A stretch of DNA of 64,000 nucleotides from QZKY01 sp942492925 (GCA_942492925.1 OW818641.1:1550001-1614000), one strand, 5' to 3'; shown: positions 50,077 to 59,695, numbered from the stretch's first letter. Made by a program: numbers and translations. Notes: generated by a model from the letters alone, not told the origin.

Positions 50077-50367
50077 ATGGCAATGGGAAGAAGATTCGAC
50101 AAGAGCAAACTCAAAGACAAGAACAAGCGCAAACAGCAAAACCCGCTGTTCAAGCGCAAGAAATTCTGCCGCTTCACTGCGGCCAATGTTGAGCAAGTCG
50201 ATTACAAGGATATCGACACCCTCAAGGATTTCATCCAGGAAAACTGCAAAATTATGCCGGCACGTCTTACCGGCACCAAGGCGCACTACCAGCGTCAAGT
50301 TGACACCGCAATCAAGCGTGCGCGCTTCCTTGCGCTGCTGCCCTACACCGCGCTGCACACAGCGTAA
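50077..50367 (+). CDS. rpsR: 30S ribosomal protein S18
   Basis: S18 (96 aa) with the core KFCRFTAANVEQVDYKDIDTL (pieces, about 29-49) and GTKAHYQRQVDTAIKRARFLALLPY (about 66-90). AGGAG lies 6 nt before the ATG at 50077. RimI, which acetylates S18, is encoded at 25.3 kb. It is part of the rpsF operon. Confidence 0.98.
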   Translation: MAMGRRFDKSKLKDKNKRKQQNPLFKRKKFCRFTAANVEQVDYKDIDTLKDFIQENCKIMPARLTGTKAHYQRQVDTAIKRARFLALLPYTALHTA

Positions 50368-50400
50368 TTTCGGACAAGCACAAGGATATCGGAGACATAC

Positions 50401-50853
50401 ATGGAAATCATTCTGTTAGAAAAAATCGGTAAACTCGGCAACCTCGGTGACATCGTGCGTGTCAAAGACGGTTATGCCCGTAACTTCCTGATTCCGCAAA
50501 AAATGGCACGCCGCGCCACTGCAGCCGCCAAAGCAGAGTTCGAAGCACGTCGTGCAGAACTCGAAAAAGCCGCAGCAGAAAAACTCGCCGCAGCGCAAGC
50601 GCTCGGCGAAAAACTGTCCGGCATGACGGTTCAGATTCTGCAAAAATCCGGCGTCGATGGCCGTCTGTTCGGTTCCGTGACCAACTACGACATCGCCGAA
50701 GCCCTCAGCAAGCAAGGCTTTGCCGTGGAAAAAGCGCAGATTCGCCTGCCGCAAGGTCCGTTCAAGACCGTTGGCGACCACGCCCTGTCTGTTGCACTGC
50801 ATGCAGACGTGGTGGTGGACATCACCGTTTCGGTACTCGGTGAGCACGCCTAA
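50401..50853 (+). CDS. rplI: 50S ribosomal protein L9
   Basis: L9 (150 aa) begins MEIILLEKIGKLGNLGDIVRV with VKDGYARNFLIPQKMA (about 20-35), a long connecting helix rich in Ala/Glu/Lys (about 40-78), and a C-terminal RNA-binding domain with GRLFGSVTNYDIAEAL (about 90-105). It is the last gene of the operon and is followed by a strong terminator. Confidence 0.98.
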   Translation: MEIILLEKIGKLGNLGDIVRVKDGYARNFLIPQKMARRATAAAKAEFEARRAELEKAAAEKLAAAQALGEKLSGMTVQILQKSGVDGRLFGSVTNYDIAEALSKQGFAVEKAQIRLPQGPFKTVGDHALSVALHADVVVDITVSVLGEHA

Positions 50854-50873
50854 AAGCTTCATTTACCAAGCGC

Positions 50874-50910
50874 AACAAAAAACCGCTGGCACGCCAGCGG
50901 TTTTTTTTCG
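50874..50910 (+). terminator. Terminator of the rpsF operon
   Basis: The stem CCGCTGGC/GCCAGCGG with an AC loop (50883-50900) is flanked by A6 and followed by TTTTTTTT. It lies 20 bp after the rplI stop. Confidence 0.93.
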
Positions 50911-50976
50911 TCCTAATCAAACTTTGCCTGAACTTTCCCATCCCCCTCAAGGATAAGAGTAATTCTCCGCAATGAC

Positions 50977-51444
50977 TTATTTAGCTTTAACCGGTATATC
51001 CAGCCTGTCCACCAGCACCGGAACGCGGGACAAGCCCAGCACACGCGTCGTGACACTGCCGATAAGGAGCTTATTCAGGCCCGTGCGACCATGCGACCCC
51101 ATGAAGATCAAATCGCAGCCATTCTCTACGGCACCGTCGGCGATCTTTTGAGCCGGCACATCAGAGAAAGCGGTAATAGGGGTGCACTTCACGCCTGCGG
51201 ACTGGGCCGCTTCCACAATGGGTTTCAGGTGAACTTCACCCGCTTTTTTCATGGTGGTTTCGTATTCCTGTTCGGAAGGATAAGTCGGCGGAATGATTTC
51301 GACATAAACCGGATATTGGTACTCCGGTGCGACGAAGAGTCCCACCACCTCTGCGCCGATAGCCTTGGCGAATTTCACTCCTTTGATGGCTGCGGCTGCC
51401 GATACTTCCGAGCCATCCGTTGTAACCAGAATTTTTTTATACAT
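50977..51444 (-). CDS. Universal stress protein (UspA family)
   Basis: A 155-aa single-domain Usp. It begins MYKKILVTTDGSEVSAAA, and the ATP-binding C-terminal motif FMGSHGRTGLNKLLIGSVTTRVL (G-x2-G-x9-G-S, about residues 115-137) is present, so it is probably of the nucleotide-binding type. It stands alone; the role in stress tolerance is inferred from the family. Confidence 0.9.
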   Translation of the reverse strand: MYKKILVTTDGSEVSAAAAIKGVKFAKAIGAEVVGLFVAPEYQYPVYVEIIPPTYPSEQEYETTMKKAGEVHLKPIVEAAQSAGVKCTPITAFSDVPAQKIADGAVENGCDLIFMGSHGRTGLNKLLIGSVTTRVLGLSRVPVLVDRLDIPVKAK

Positions 51445-51645
51445 AATCTCTCCTGGGACAGAATATCAATCGTGATCGTTCCATTCTACCGTTCGGGTCA
51501 ACCCACCGAGCGCATGACAAACATACTTTATCATGCCCAAGGCTTGTTGCGATTGGTCATGAAAGGGTTTCAGCAAAATCGCGTGGGCGGATTGCCACAA
51601 TCACTTTATCCCAGCCCATCATGCCTGATGAAGACAAGGATATGA

Positions 51646-52956
51646 TCAAGTAAGTTCTTCGAGACGAATCTTGATCACCTTCCCCACCACTGTGGCCAAG
51701 GCATTGATCTTTTCAATCGCTGCCAGCATATTCTTTTCATGCGTTTTGTGCGTGAGCATCACGATATCCGTCGTGTTCGCGCCTTCGCCAGGCTCTTTCT
51801 GAATCATGGCATCGATTGAAATCGTGGCATCGGCCAGAATGCGCGCCACATCGGCCAAGACACCGGGCTGATCTTTCACGTGCATGCGCAAATAGTAGCT
51901 GGTCGTAATCTCGGACATCGGCAATACCGGAATATTCGACAGCGAATCCGGCTGAAACGCGAGCGAGGGAACACGGTGTTCCGGATCGGCCGTCGCCAGA
52001 CGCGCGATATCCACCAGATCCGCAATCACGGCAGAACCCGTTGGCTCCGCTCCGGCACCTTTTCCGTAATACAGCGTCGCCCCCACCGCATCGCCATACA
52101 CGAACACCGCGTTCATGGCGCCTTCCACGTTGGCGATCAGTTGTTTGGCAGGAACCAGCGTCGGATGTACGCGCAACTCAATGCCATTGTGCATGCGCTT
52201 GGTGATGCCAAGCAATTTGATACGATAACCGAGCTGTTCGGCATAGCGAATGTCAGTCGCTTCCAGTTTGGTAATGCCTTCGACATAAGCCTTGTCGAAC
52301 TGTACCGGAATGCCAAACGCAATCGATGACATCAACGTCACCTTGTGGGCGGCGTCGATGCCTTCGATATCGAAAGTCGGATCGGCTTCCGCATAACCGA
52401 GACGCTGTGCTTCCTTCAGCACCACGTCAAAATCCAGCCCCTTGTCGCGCATTTCAGACAAAATGAAATTGGTCGTGCCATTGATGATGCCGGCAATCCA
52501 TTCGATACGATTGGCCGTCAAGCCCTCGCGCAAGGCTTTGATAATCGGGATACCGCCGGCCACTGCCGCTTCAAATGCAACGATCACACCCTTGTCCTGG
52601 GCTGCCTTGAAAATCTCGTTACCGTGCACAGCAAGCAATGCCTTGTTCGCCGTCACAACGTGCTTGCCGTTGGCAATCGCTTTCAGCACAAGCTCTTTTG
52701 CAATACCGTAGCCGCCAATCAACTCGACAACGATATCAATGTCAGGATTGGTCACAACCAGATTGCCATCACTCACGACTTCGCAACCGCCACCAGTGAT
52801 CTGTCTGGCGCGCTCCACATTGAGATCCGCCACCATCGTGATCTGGATGGCGCGACCCGCACGCCGCGTGATTTCTTCCTGATTGCGTTTGAGAACTTCG
52901 TACGTACCACCACCGACGACGCCGATGCCGAGCAAACCAACTTTAATGGGTTTCAT
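51646..52956 (-). CDS. hom: Homoserine dehydrogenase
   Basis: A 436-aa monofunctional enzyme reducing aspartate semialdehyde to homoserine for threonine and methionine. The NAD(P) fold reads KVGLLGIGVVGGGTYEVL (about 5-22). The catalytic region includes EAAVAGGIPIIKALREGL (about 128-145) and GYAEADPTFDIEGIDAAHK (about 190-208). A C-terminal ACT domain (about 350-430) is the site of threonine feedback. I use the ATG at 52956 (MKPIKVGL). It lies 23 bp downstream of alaC in the same direction. Confidence 0.96.
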   Translation of the reverse strand: MKPIKVGLLGIGVVGGGTYEVLKRNQEEITRRAGRAIQITMVADLNVERARQITGGGCEVVSDGNLVVTNPDIDIVVELIGGYGIAKELVLKAIANGKHVVTANKALLAVHGNEIFKAAQDKGVIVAFEAAVAGGIPIIKALREGLTANRIEWIAGIINGTTNFILSEMRDKGLDFDVVLKEAQRLGYAEADPTFDIEGIDAAHKVTLMSSIAFGIPVQFDKAYVEGITKLEATDIRYAEQLGYRIKLLGITKRMHNGIELRVHPTLVPAKQLIANVEGAMNAVFVYGDAVGATLYYGKGAGAEPTGSAVIADLVDIARLATADPEHRVPSLAFQPDSLSNIPVLPMSEITTSYYLRMHVKDQPGVLADVARILADATISIDAMIQKEPGEGANTTDIVMLTHKTHEKNMLAAIEKINALATVVGKVIKIRLEELT

Positions 52957-52979
52957 AAAGACCAATTGTTCAATGAATA

Positions 52980-54209
52980 TTAAGCCGTACCGTAACGACG
53001 ACGGTATCCCTCGAGGAAGCGCGCCATCCTTCCGACCGCGTCGGCGAGGTCATGCACGTTGGGCAGGAAGGTGATGCGGAAATGGTCAGGCGCCGGCCAA
53101 TTGAAGCCCGTTCCCTGCACAATCAGCACCTTCTCGGCCTCGAGCAACTCGTAAGCGAACTGCTTGTCGTCCGCGATCGGATAAACCTTCGGATCCAGCT
53201 TGGGGAACATGTACAGCGACGCCTTCGGTTTGACGCACGAAACACCCGGAATGGCCGTCAACAACTTGTGCGCCAACTCCCGCTGTTCATACAAACGCCC
53301 GCCCGGCGCGATGAGATCGTTGATACTCTGGTAGCCACCGAGCGCGGTCTGGATCGCATACTGCCCCGGCACATTCGAACACAGGCGCATGGAAGACAGC
53401 ATGTTCAAGCCTTCGATGTAATCCTTGGCTTGACGTTTTTCACCAGAAACCACCATCCAGCCCGAACGATAACCGCAGGAACGATAGTTCTTCGACAGAC
53501 CATTCATCGTGATGAACATCACGTCGTCTGCCAGCGACGCCATGGAGGTATGCGTTCCGCCGTCATACAAAATCTTGTCGTAAATCTCGTCGGCAAACAC
53601 GATCAGCTGATGCTGACGCGCAAGGTCAACAATCTGCTGCAAAATCTCGACCGAGTATAAGGCGCCAGTCGGATTATTCGGGTTGATGACGACGATGGCC
53701 TTGGTTTTGGGCGTAATTTTCTTTTTGATGTCCTCGATGTCCGGGTTCCAGTCGGACTGCTCGTCGCACAAATAATGTACCGGCGTCCCACTCGACAACG
53801 ACACCGCCGCAGTCCACAACGGATAATCCGGCGCGGGCACCAGCACTTCATCGCCCGCATCCAGCAAGGCCTGCATGCTCATCACAATCAGCTCAGATGC
53901 ACCATTGCCGATGTAAATATCATCAACGGTTACGCCAGCAATTTTCTTTTCTTGCGTGTACTGCATGATGGCCTTGCGCGGCGCAAAGAGCCCTTTCGAA
54001 TCCGTATAACCTGCCGAATTACTCAGATTGCGGATCATGTCGCTGACAATCTCATCCGGCGGATCAAAGCCAAACGGTGCCAAATTGCCAATATTCAACT
54101 TGATGATCTTCTGGCCCTCTTCCTCCATTTGCCTGGCTCTTTCCAGAACGGGGCCGCGAATGTCATAAGAAACGTCATCCAGTTTTTTTGATTTCAGAAT
54201 CGGTCGCAT
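52980..54209 (-). CDS. Alanine-type aminotransferase (AlaA/AlaC family)
   Basis: A 409-aa class I PLP aminotransferase. It has YDIRGPVLERARQMEEEG (about residues 14-31), VINPNNPTGALYS (about 175-187), DEIYDKILYDG (about 207-217) and the PLP lysine in GLSKNYRSCGYRSGW (about 240). The N-terminus and NYRSCGYR are typical of the glutamate-pyruvate transaminases AlaA/AlaC. The alaC-hom order is common in betaproteobacteria, which links it to amino-acid supply. Exact amino donor specificity is not visible. Confidence 0.88.
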   Translation of the reverse strand: MRPILKSKKLDDVSYDIRGPVLERARQMEEEGQKIIKLNIGNLAPFGFDPPDEIVSDMIRNLSNSAGYTDSKGLFAPRKAIMQYTQEKKIAGVTVDDIYIGNGASELIVMSMQALLDAGDEVLVPAPDYPLWTAAVSLSSGTPVHYLCDEQSDWNPDIEDIKKKITPKTKAIVVINPNNPTGALYSVEILQQIVDLARQHQLIVFADEIYDKILYDGGTHTSMASLADDVMFITMNGLSKNYRSCGYRSGWMVVSGEKRQAKDYIEGLNMLSSMRLCSNVPGQYAIQTALGGYQSINDLIAPGGRLYEQRELAHKLLTAIPGVSCVKPKASLYMFPKLDPKVYPIADDKQFAYELLEAEKVLIVQGTGFNWPAPDHFRITFLPNVHDLADAVGRMARFLEGYRRRYGTA

Positions 54210-54383
54210 GATGCCTTTCCTCGATTTTTGTCACTCAGGCACCCCTAACCATGCGGTACCCCAAAGGAGCCATTCTGACGAAAGCGCGACAATTTATCAA
54301 GGTTAATCTCCCTGCATGACTTGGGGAATACCGTTACAATCAAGCATCATTACCCTGATCCATCGTCTTACTGGAGAATTCAA

Positions 54384-54869
54384 TTGGCAGATACCCCTTC
54401 CATCGTCGGACTGAGCGTCCCCGACTTTTCAGCACCCATGACCAGCGGCAAGACTTTTGAACTCTCTCCCCTCCGTGGCAAAAACATCGTTCTTTACTTC
54501 TATCCCAAAGACAATACACCGGGTTGCGCAGCCGAAAGCATGAGCTTTCGGGACCTTTATCCTCGCTTCCAGGAAGAGAACACGGAAATTTTTGGCATCA
54601 GCCGAGACAGTCTCAAATCGCATGAAGGGTTCAAGGGAAAATTGGCGATGCCCTTCGAGCTGATTTCCGACCCGGACGAAGCCGTATGCATCATGTTCAA
54701 CGTTATGCGCGAAAAAACTATGTATGGCAAAAGGGTGCGCGGCATTCAACGCAGCACTTTCGTGATTGACGCCAATGGCACATTGGTGAAAGAATGGCGC
54801 AACCTTGAGGTGCCAGGCCACGTCGAAGAAGTACTGGACTTTTTGGTTTCGTACAATAAGCATTCATAA
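54384..54869 (+). CDS. bcp: Thiol peroxidase Bcp (PrxQ), lacking the usual +5 resolving Cys
   Basis: A peroxiredoxin of about 161 aa that reduces hydroperoxides. The peroxidatic Cys is in YPKDNTPGCAAE (about residue 47). In most Bcp proteins a second Cys follows five residues later, but here the sequence is CAAESM, so it is probably a 1-Cys enzyme or uses another Cys (one lies near residue 95). I start at the TTG at 54384, which has GGAG 7 nt upstream and gives LADTPSIVGL. The longer frame from 54321 adds non-family residues. It precedes phoH. Confidence 0.88.
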   Translation: MADTPSIVGLSVPDFSAPMTSGKTFELSPLRGKNIVLYFYPKDNTPGCAAESMSFRDLYPRFQEENTEIFGISRDSLKSHEGFKGKLAMPFELISDPDEAVCIMFNVMREKTMYGKRVRGIQRSTFVIDANGTLVKEWRNLEVPGHVEEVLDFLVSYNKHS

Positions 54870-54893
54870 ACTTCATAGGTCAACGAGAATCTG

Positions 54894-56582
54894 ATGCCGC
54901 TTCCCAAAATTCCGACCAAACCCGCTACCCTGCTTGATTCCAAGGATTACCCCAAGGCTCCCAAAGGCAAAAACGGCAAAACGACCAAAAAATCGGCCAA
55001 CGATTCCGTCGTCGCGCCTGCTCCGGTCGTTGCAAAGGCAGCGCCCAAACCGGTTGAAGCACCCCTGAAATCCAAGACAGCCAAAGCGCTTCTGTCGGAA
55101 AGCCCCGTGCCGTCAAGCAAAAAACTGGCGCACACGCGACTGAAATCCAGCGCACGACAGTCGGCAACAAAATCCGGTATGACCAAACTTTTTGTGCTCG
55201 ACACCAATGTGTTGATGCACGATCCGACCTCGCTCTTCCGTTTTGAGGAACATGACATCTTCCTGCCGATGTCCACGTTGGAAGAACTGGACAATCACAA
55301 GCGCGGCATGTCCGATGTGTCGCGCAATGTGCGGCAAGTTTCTCGCATACTGGATTCGCTCGTCGAAAACATTGACGAAGATGCGATTGAAAACGGCATC
55401 GTCTTGTCCAAGTTGGGCAACAAAGAAGCGAAGGGACGGCTCTTTTTTCAGACCAAGCTGCAAACCATTACATTGCCTGCTGGCCTACCCGTTGGAAAAA
55501 CAGACAACCAGATTCTCGGTATCGTCCAGGCATTGAGCGCAGACCAGCCTGGACGCTTGATCGTGCTGGTGTCCAAAGACATCAACATGCGCATCAAGGC
55601 TCGTGCGCTTGGCCTGCCTGCGGAAGATTATTTCAACGACCAAGTCCTCGAAGACACCGATCTGCTCTATTCCGGCGTGATGACACTCCCCGAGAATTTT
55701 TGGGAAACGCATGGCAAGGGCATGGAATCCTGGCAGGATAATCGCGGCAATGTCAGTCACACTTACTATCGGGTCACTGGTCCGCTCGTCGCATCCATGC
55801 TGGTGAACCAGTTCATTTATATGGAACCGCCCAGCGGCGATACACCGCTTTACGCCCAAGTCAAACAAATCAGCGGCAAAACAGCCGTGCTAAAAACCTT
55901 GCGCGATTTTACACACGCCAAAAACAGCGTCTGGGGCATCGCCGCACGCAACCGCGAACAGAATTTTGCCCTCAACCTGCTAATGGATGCCGAATGCGAT
56001 TTCGTCACCCTCCTCGGTCAAGCTGGCACGGGCAAGACACTGCTTGCGCTGGCAGCCGGACTCGCACAAGTGCTGGAAGCCAAAACCTATAACGAAATCA
56101 TTTTTACGCGCGTGACGGTCCCGGTGGGTGAAGACATCGGTTTCCTGCCTGGCACTGAAGAAGAAAAGATGAATCCCTGGATGGGCGCACTCGACGATAA
56201 CCTCGAAGTACTGCACAAGCCGAGCAGCGAGGGCGGCGAATGGGGACGGGCCGCAACACAAGATCTCATCCGCTCGCGCATCAAGGTGAAATCGCTCAAC
56301 TTCATGCGCGGCCGCACCTTTGTCGACAAATTTGTCATCATCGATGAAGCACAAAACCTGACGCCGAAACAGATGAAGACGCTGATTACGCGTGCCGGTC
56401 CGGGTACAAAAATTCTCTGTCTTGGCAACATCGCCCAGATCGATACGCCGTACCTCACCGAAGGTTCCAGCGGTTTAACTTTTGTCGTTGATCGCTTCAA
56501 AGGCTGGGAACACAGCGGGCACGTTACGCTCGCGAGAGGCGAACGTTCTCGTCTGGCTGATTACGCGACGGAAGTCTTATAG
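54894..56582 (+). CDS. PIN-PhoH ATPase/ribonuclease (PhoH2/YlaK type)
   Basis: A 562-aa fusion. A Lys/Ala/Pro-rich basic N-terminus (residues 1-95) is followed by a PIN nuclease domain (about 97-235, FVLDTNVLMHDP with the metal-binding Asp and EELDNHKRG). A C-terminal PhoH ATPase domain (about 340-560) has Walker A GQAGTGKTLLAL (about 373-384) and the Walker B-like VIIDEAQNLTPKQMK (about 482-496). Such PIN-PhoH proteins are thought to unwind and cut RNA. It lies 24 bp after bcp. Confidence 0.9.
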   Translation: MPLPKIPTKPATLLDSKDYPKAPKGKNGKTTKKSANDSVVAPAPVVAKAAPKPVEAPLKSKTAKALLSESPVPSSKKLAHTRLKSSARQSATKSGMTKLFVLDTNVLMHDPTSLFRFEEHDIFLPMSTLEELDNHKRGMSDVSRNVRQVSRILDSLVENIDEDAIENGIVLSKLGNKEAKGRLFFQTKLQTITLPAGLPVGKTDNQILGIVQALSADQPGRLIVLVSKDINMRIKARALGLPAEDYFNDQVLEDTDLLYSGVMTLPENFWETHGKGMESWQDNRGNVSHTYYRVTGPLVASMLVNQFIYMEPPSGDTPLYAQVKQISGKTAVLKTLRDFTHAKNSVWGIAARNREQNFALNLLMDAECDFVTLLGQAGTGKTLLALAAGLAQVLEAKTYNEIIFTRVTVPVGEDIGFLPGTEEEKMNPWMGALDDNLEVLHKPSSEGGEWGRAATQDLIRSRIKVKSLNFMRGRTFVDKFVIIDEAQNLTPKQMKTLITRAGPGTKILCLGNIAQIDTPYLTEGSSGLTFVVDRFKGWEHSGHVTLARGERSRLADYATEVL

Positions 56583-56597
56583 GACGAGTCCAAGCGC

Positions 56598-57449
56598 ATG
56601 AAAATGTCGCTGGATTGTGTGGCCTGCTTCGTGCAGCAATCGCTGGACGCTGCACGACTGGTCACAACCGACGAAGCGCAACAAGAACGCATCGTGCGCG
56701 ACGTGTTGCGCTGGCTCAGCGTTCAAGGTCTGGAACATTCCCCGCCTGTACTCGCACAACTCGTGCATCGTCATTTACGCGAGATTTCCCAGGTTGGCGA
56801 CCCTTATCGAGAACCGAAAGCACGCCACAATGCGATGGCGCTCGATCTCCTTCCGGAACTCCGCACGCAAATCGAAGCATCCGATGATCCGCTTTCCCTG
56901 GCCACACGCCTGGCCATCGCGGGCAACGTCATCGATATGGGGATGAAAAGCATGGTAACCGAAGACGACGTGCGTGCATCCCTCGGTCACGCACTGGAAG
57001 AACCTTTCGTCGGTGAATGGGAAGATTATCGTCAAGCCGTCGCCAAAGCAAAACGCATTCTCTATCTGGCTGACAATGCGGGCGAAATTGCCTTCGATCG
57101 CCTGCTGGTGGAACAACTTGGCCCGCATCGTGTCACCGTTGTCGTGCGCGGCGCGCCTGTGCTGAACGACGCTACGCTTGACGATGCCCACGCTGTCGGT
57201 TTACGCGACATCGTAACCGTTATTGACAATGGCTCCGATGCCCCCGGCACTTTGCTGCATGACTGCACCCCTGCCCTGCAGCAGCATTTCGCCAACGCTG
57301 ACCTGATCATTGCCAAAGGCCAGGGGAATTTTGAATCCCTCAGCCACCGCGGTCATGCGGTTTTCTTTCTGTTCAAGGTGAAGTGCCCGGTCATTGCTCG
57401 GCATGTCGGGCTGCCGATGGGAACGCAAGTGCTGCGTCAGTACAAATAA
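56598..57449 (+). CDS. DUF89 / ARMT1-like phosphatase family protein
   Basis: A 283-aa protein with the DUF89 pattern. The N-terminal CVACFVQQSLDAA (about residues 8-20) is followed by AGNVIDMG (about 110), YLADNAGEIAFDRLLVEQL (about 155-173) containing the conserved D-N-x-G-E metal/phosphate site, and AKGQGNFESLSH (about 235-246). Relatives are metal-dependent damage-control phosphatases acting on sugar phosphates and phosphometabolites. The substrate here is unknown. It follows phoH by 15 bp. Confidence 0.82.
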   Translation: MKMSLDCVACFVQQSLDAARLVTTDEAQQERIVRDVLRWLSVQGLEHSPPVLAQLVHRHLREISQVGDPYREPKARHNAMALDLLPELRTQIEASDDPLSLATRLAIAGNVIDMGMKSMVTEDDVRASLGHALEEPFVGEWEDYRQAVAKAKRILYLADNAGEIAFDRLLVEQLGPHRVTVVVRGAPVLNDATLDDAHAVGLRDIVTVIDNGSDAPGTLLHDCTPALQQHFANADLIIAKGQGNFESLSHRGHAVFFLFKVKCPVIARHVGLPMGTQVLRQYK

Positions 57450-57468
57450 GGGGCACCCGGCAACGCCG

Positions 57469-57969
57469 CTAAACCGGCATCTCCGACAGACCTTCCTCTT
57501 CGCTCCGTCCATGCCTCGCAGCAACCCAGCGCAAGGCAACGGATAAGGCACGAAACTCCTGCGGTTGCACACTATCCTGCAATATCCGCAACACAAGCGT
57601 CTGCCCGTCCTCCGATTCCAGATTGGCTAGCAACAGGCTGGGCCACAAAGTCGAATCAGGCATCAAGCGAAACACCGTTTCTGGCTCGGCAGCCTGATCA
57701 GGCCCACCCGATTCCTGACACAATCGAATAACCCCCTCCGGTGAGATATGGATACGCCAAGTTTTTTGCTGCCGTTGAAAAAGAATAACGGCAAGCGTAA
57801 CCCCCATCAGACTCATCGCTGCGATGATCAGTCTGGCAGAAAACAAAAAATTGCCTGCCACACCCAAAGTCGTCAGTCCTGCGGCTGCCACAATAGCGCC
57901 ACAAAAAGCGTACAGCGCCACCTGAAGGCGTTTGGATGGATGCACAACGGTCGAGAGCGCAATGGACAT
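57469..57969 (-). CDS. Small membrane protein downstream of fabF (YgfX-like)
   Basis: A 166-aa protein with two adjacent TM helices (about residues 16-36 and 42-62), followed by a soluble C-terminal domain. The layout and position after fabF resemble the YgfX/CptA-like proteins encoded between fabF and rpoE in betaproteobacteria. Here rpoE does not follow; the next gene is convergent. No Shine-Dalgarno precedes the ATG, and a terminator separates it from fabF, so it needs its own promoter. The family assignment is tentative. Confidence 0.6.
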   Translation of the reverse strand: MSIALSTVVHPSKRLQVALYAFCGAIVAAAGLTTLGVAGNFLFSARLIIAAMSLMGVTLAVILFQRQQKTWRIHISPEGVIRLCQESGGPDQAAEPETVFRLMPDSTLWPSLLLANLESEDGQTLVLRILQDSVQPQEFRALSVALRWVAARHGRSEEEGLSEMPV

Positions 57970-58021
57970 GTCGGTGAGGGTTCGTACGATTCAATCATCA
58001 TCGCACAAGATTCGCCAGCAT

Positions 58022-58060
58022 AAAAGAAAAGCCCCTCATCCACGGTCATGAATGAGGGGC
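58022..58060 (-). terminator. Terminator after fabF
   Basis: The 9-bp stem GCCCCTCAT/ATGAGGGGC (58031-58060, 12-nt loop) is followed on the minus strand by TTTTCTTTTA. It lies 21 bp past the fabF stop. Confidence 0.88.
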
Positions 58061-58081
58061 CGCGAAAGCTAGGTACCCGTA

Positions 58082-59329
58082 TTACATCTTCTTGAATACC
58101 AGTGTACCGTTCGTGCCACCGAAACCAAACGAATTCTTCAGTGCAATATTGAGCTTCGCATCCCGCGCCGTATTGGCGCAGTAGTCGAGATCGCATTGCG
58201 GATCCTGATTAAAGATGTTGATCGTCGGCGCAATCACTTGATGATGCAAGGTCAAAGCCGTGATAACCGATTCCAGACCACCCGCGCCGCCCAGCAAATG
58301 TCCAATCATCGACTTGGATGAGGTCATCACAAGTTTCTTGGCATGATCGCCGAGTGCGCGCTTGACGGCCGTTGTTTCTGCGATGTCGCCCAACGGGGTC
58401 GAGGTGCCGTGCGCGTTAATGTAATTGACTTCGTCGGGGTTGATGCCGGCATCCTTGATCGCATTCGTCATGCAACGCGCAGCACCGCTGCCATCTTCCA
58501 GAGGCGCGGTCATGTGATAAGCATCGGCGCTCATGCCGAAACCGATCACTTCTGCATAAATCTTTGCGCCACGCTTTTTCGCATGCTCGTATTCTTCCAG
58601 CACCATCACGCCTGCGCCTTCACCCAGCACGAAACCATCGCGATCCTTGTCCCATGGACGGGATGCCGTTGCCGGATCATCGTTACGCGTGGACAGTGCA
58701 CGGGCGGAAGCAAAACCACCAACTCCCAACGGAGAAATACACGCTTCTGAACCACCCGCGAGCATCACATCGGCATCGCCGTATTCAATCATCCGGGCGG
58801 ACAAACCAATGCTGTGCAAACCGGTCGAACATGCCGTGACAACGGAAAGATTCGGACCTTTCAGACCAAACTTGATCGACAGATTGCCGGAAATCATATT
58901 GATGATCGACGACGGCACAAAGAATGGACTGATGCGACGGGGGCCACGGTTCAGATATTCGCTATGAGCATGCTCGATCGTCGGCAAGCCGCCAATGCCG
59001 GAACTGACATTAACGCCAATACGCTCTGCGTTCTCTTCGGTCACCGTCAAACCACTGTCCTGAAATGCCTGTATGCCTGCGGCCATGCCGTAGTGAATAA
59101 AGGTATCCATTGCGCGCGCTTCTTTTGCGGTGATGTAATCCTCAACCTTGAAGTTCTTCACTTCGGCAGCAAAAGTGGTGCTGAATGGGGACGCATCGAA
59201 TTTCGTGATGGTGGCCACACCCGATTTGCCTGCCGTAATGGCAGACCACATTTCGGTGACGGTATTTCCGACTGGAGAGATACATCCCAGGCCGGTGATC
59301 ACGACCCGGCGTTGACGTTGACGGCTCAA
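58082..59329 (-). CDS. fabF: 3-oxoacyl-ACP synthase II (KAS II)
   Basis: FabF (415 aa) elongates fatty acyl-ACP and sets unsaturated chain length. The catalytic triad is visible as Cys in VTACSTGLHS (about residue 165), His in NAHGTSTPLGD (about 305) and His in MIGHLLGGAG (about 342). It lies 130 bp downstream of acpP, with a hairpin in between. Confidence 0.97.
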   Translation of the reverse strand: MSRQRQRRVVITGLGCISPVGNTVTEMWSAITAGKSGVATITKFDASPFSTTFAAEVKNFKVEDYITAKEARAMDTFIHYGMAAGIQAFQDSGLTVTEENAERIGVNVSSGIGGLPTIEHAHSEYLNRGPRRISPFFVPSSIINMISGNLSIKFGLKGPNLSVVTACSTGLHSIGLSARMIEYGDADVMLAGGSEACISPLGVGGFASARALSTRNDDPATASRPWDKDRDGFVLGEGAGVMVLEEYEHAKKRGAKIYAEVIGFGMSADAYHMTAPLEDGSGAARCMTNAIKDAGINPDEVNYINAHGTSTPLGDIAETTAVKRALGDHAKKLVMTSSKSMIGHLLGGAGGLESVITALTLHHQVIAPTINIFNQDPQCDLDYCANTARDAKLNIALKNSFGFGGTNGTLVFKKM

Positions 59330-59395
59330 GCTATTCTCCTATTGAGAGCGACAAGGACATAACTGCACGAACGGCCCCTTCTCTGTCCTCTTGAG

Positions 59396-59437
59396 AAAAA
59401 GTAATAAAGATGCGGCGCAGTTATCCAGCGCCGCATC
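59396..59437 (-). terminator. Hairpin between acpP and fabF
   Basis: A perfect 10-bp stem GATGCGGCGC/GCGCCGCATC (59409-59437, 9-nt loop) is followed on the minus strand by TTTATTACTTTTT. It should end most acpP transcripts and let only part read through to fabF. Confidence 0.82.
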
Positions 59438-59458
59438 AGCAAATCATTCAGAACAAAA

Positions 59459-59695
59459 TTACTTGACGTTCGCTTGTGCGTAGTTAATCGCTTGCTGAAC
59501 GGAGGTAATCTTTTCTGCTTGTTCGTCAGGAATTTCGATTCCGAATTCGTCTTCGAGGGCCATGACGAGTTCTACCGTGTCGAGCGAGTCCGCGCCCAGA
59601 TCGTCTACGAAAGAGGATTCGTTCTTGATGTCGGCTTCAGCAACACCCAGTTGTTCAGCGACGATTTTTTTAACGCGTTGTTCGATATCGGACAT
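59459..59695 (-). CDS. acpP: Acyl carrier protein
   Basis: ACP (78 aa) begins MSDIEQRVKKIVAEQLGV and carries the phosphopantetheine Ser in LGADSLDTVELVM (about residue 37). The protein is strongly acidic as expected. The ATG at 59695 is the family start; an ATG at 59722 adds nine unlikely residues. A 117-bp gap separates it from fabG. Confidence 0.98.
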   Translation of the reverse strand: MSDIEQRVKKIVAEQLGVAEADIKNESSFVDDLGADSLDTVELVMALEDEFGIEIPDEQAEKITSVQQAINYAQANVK

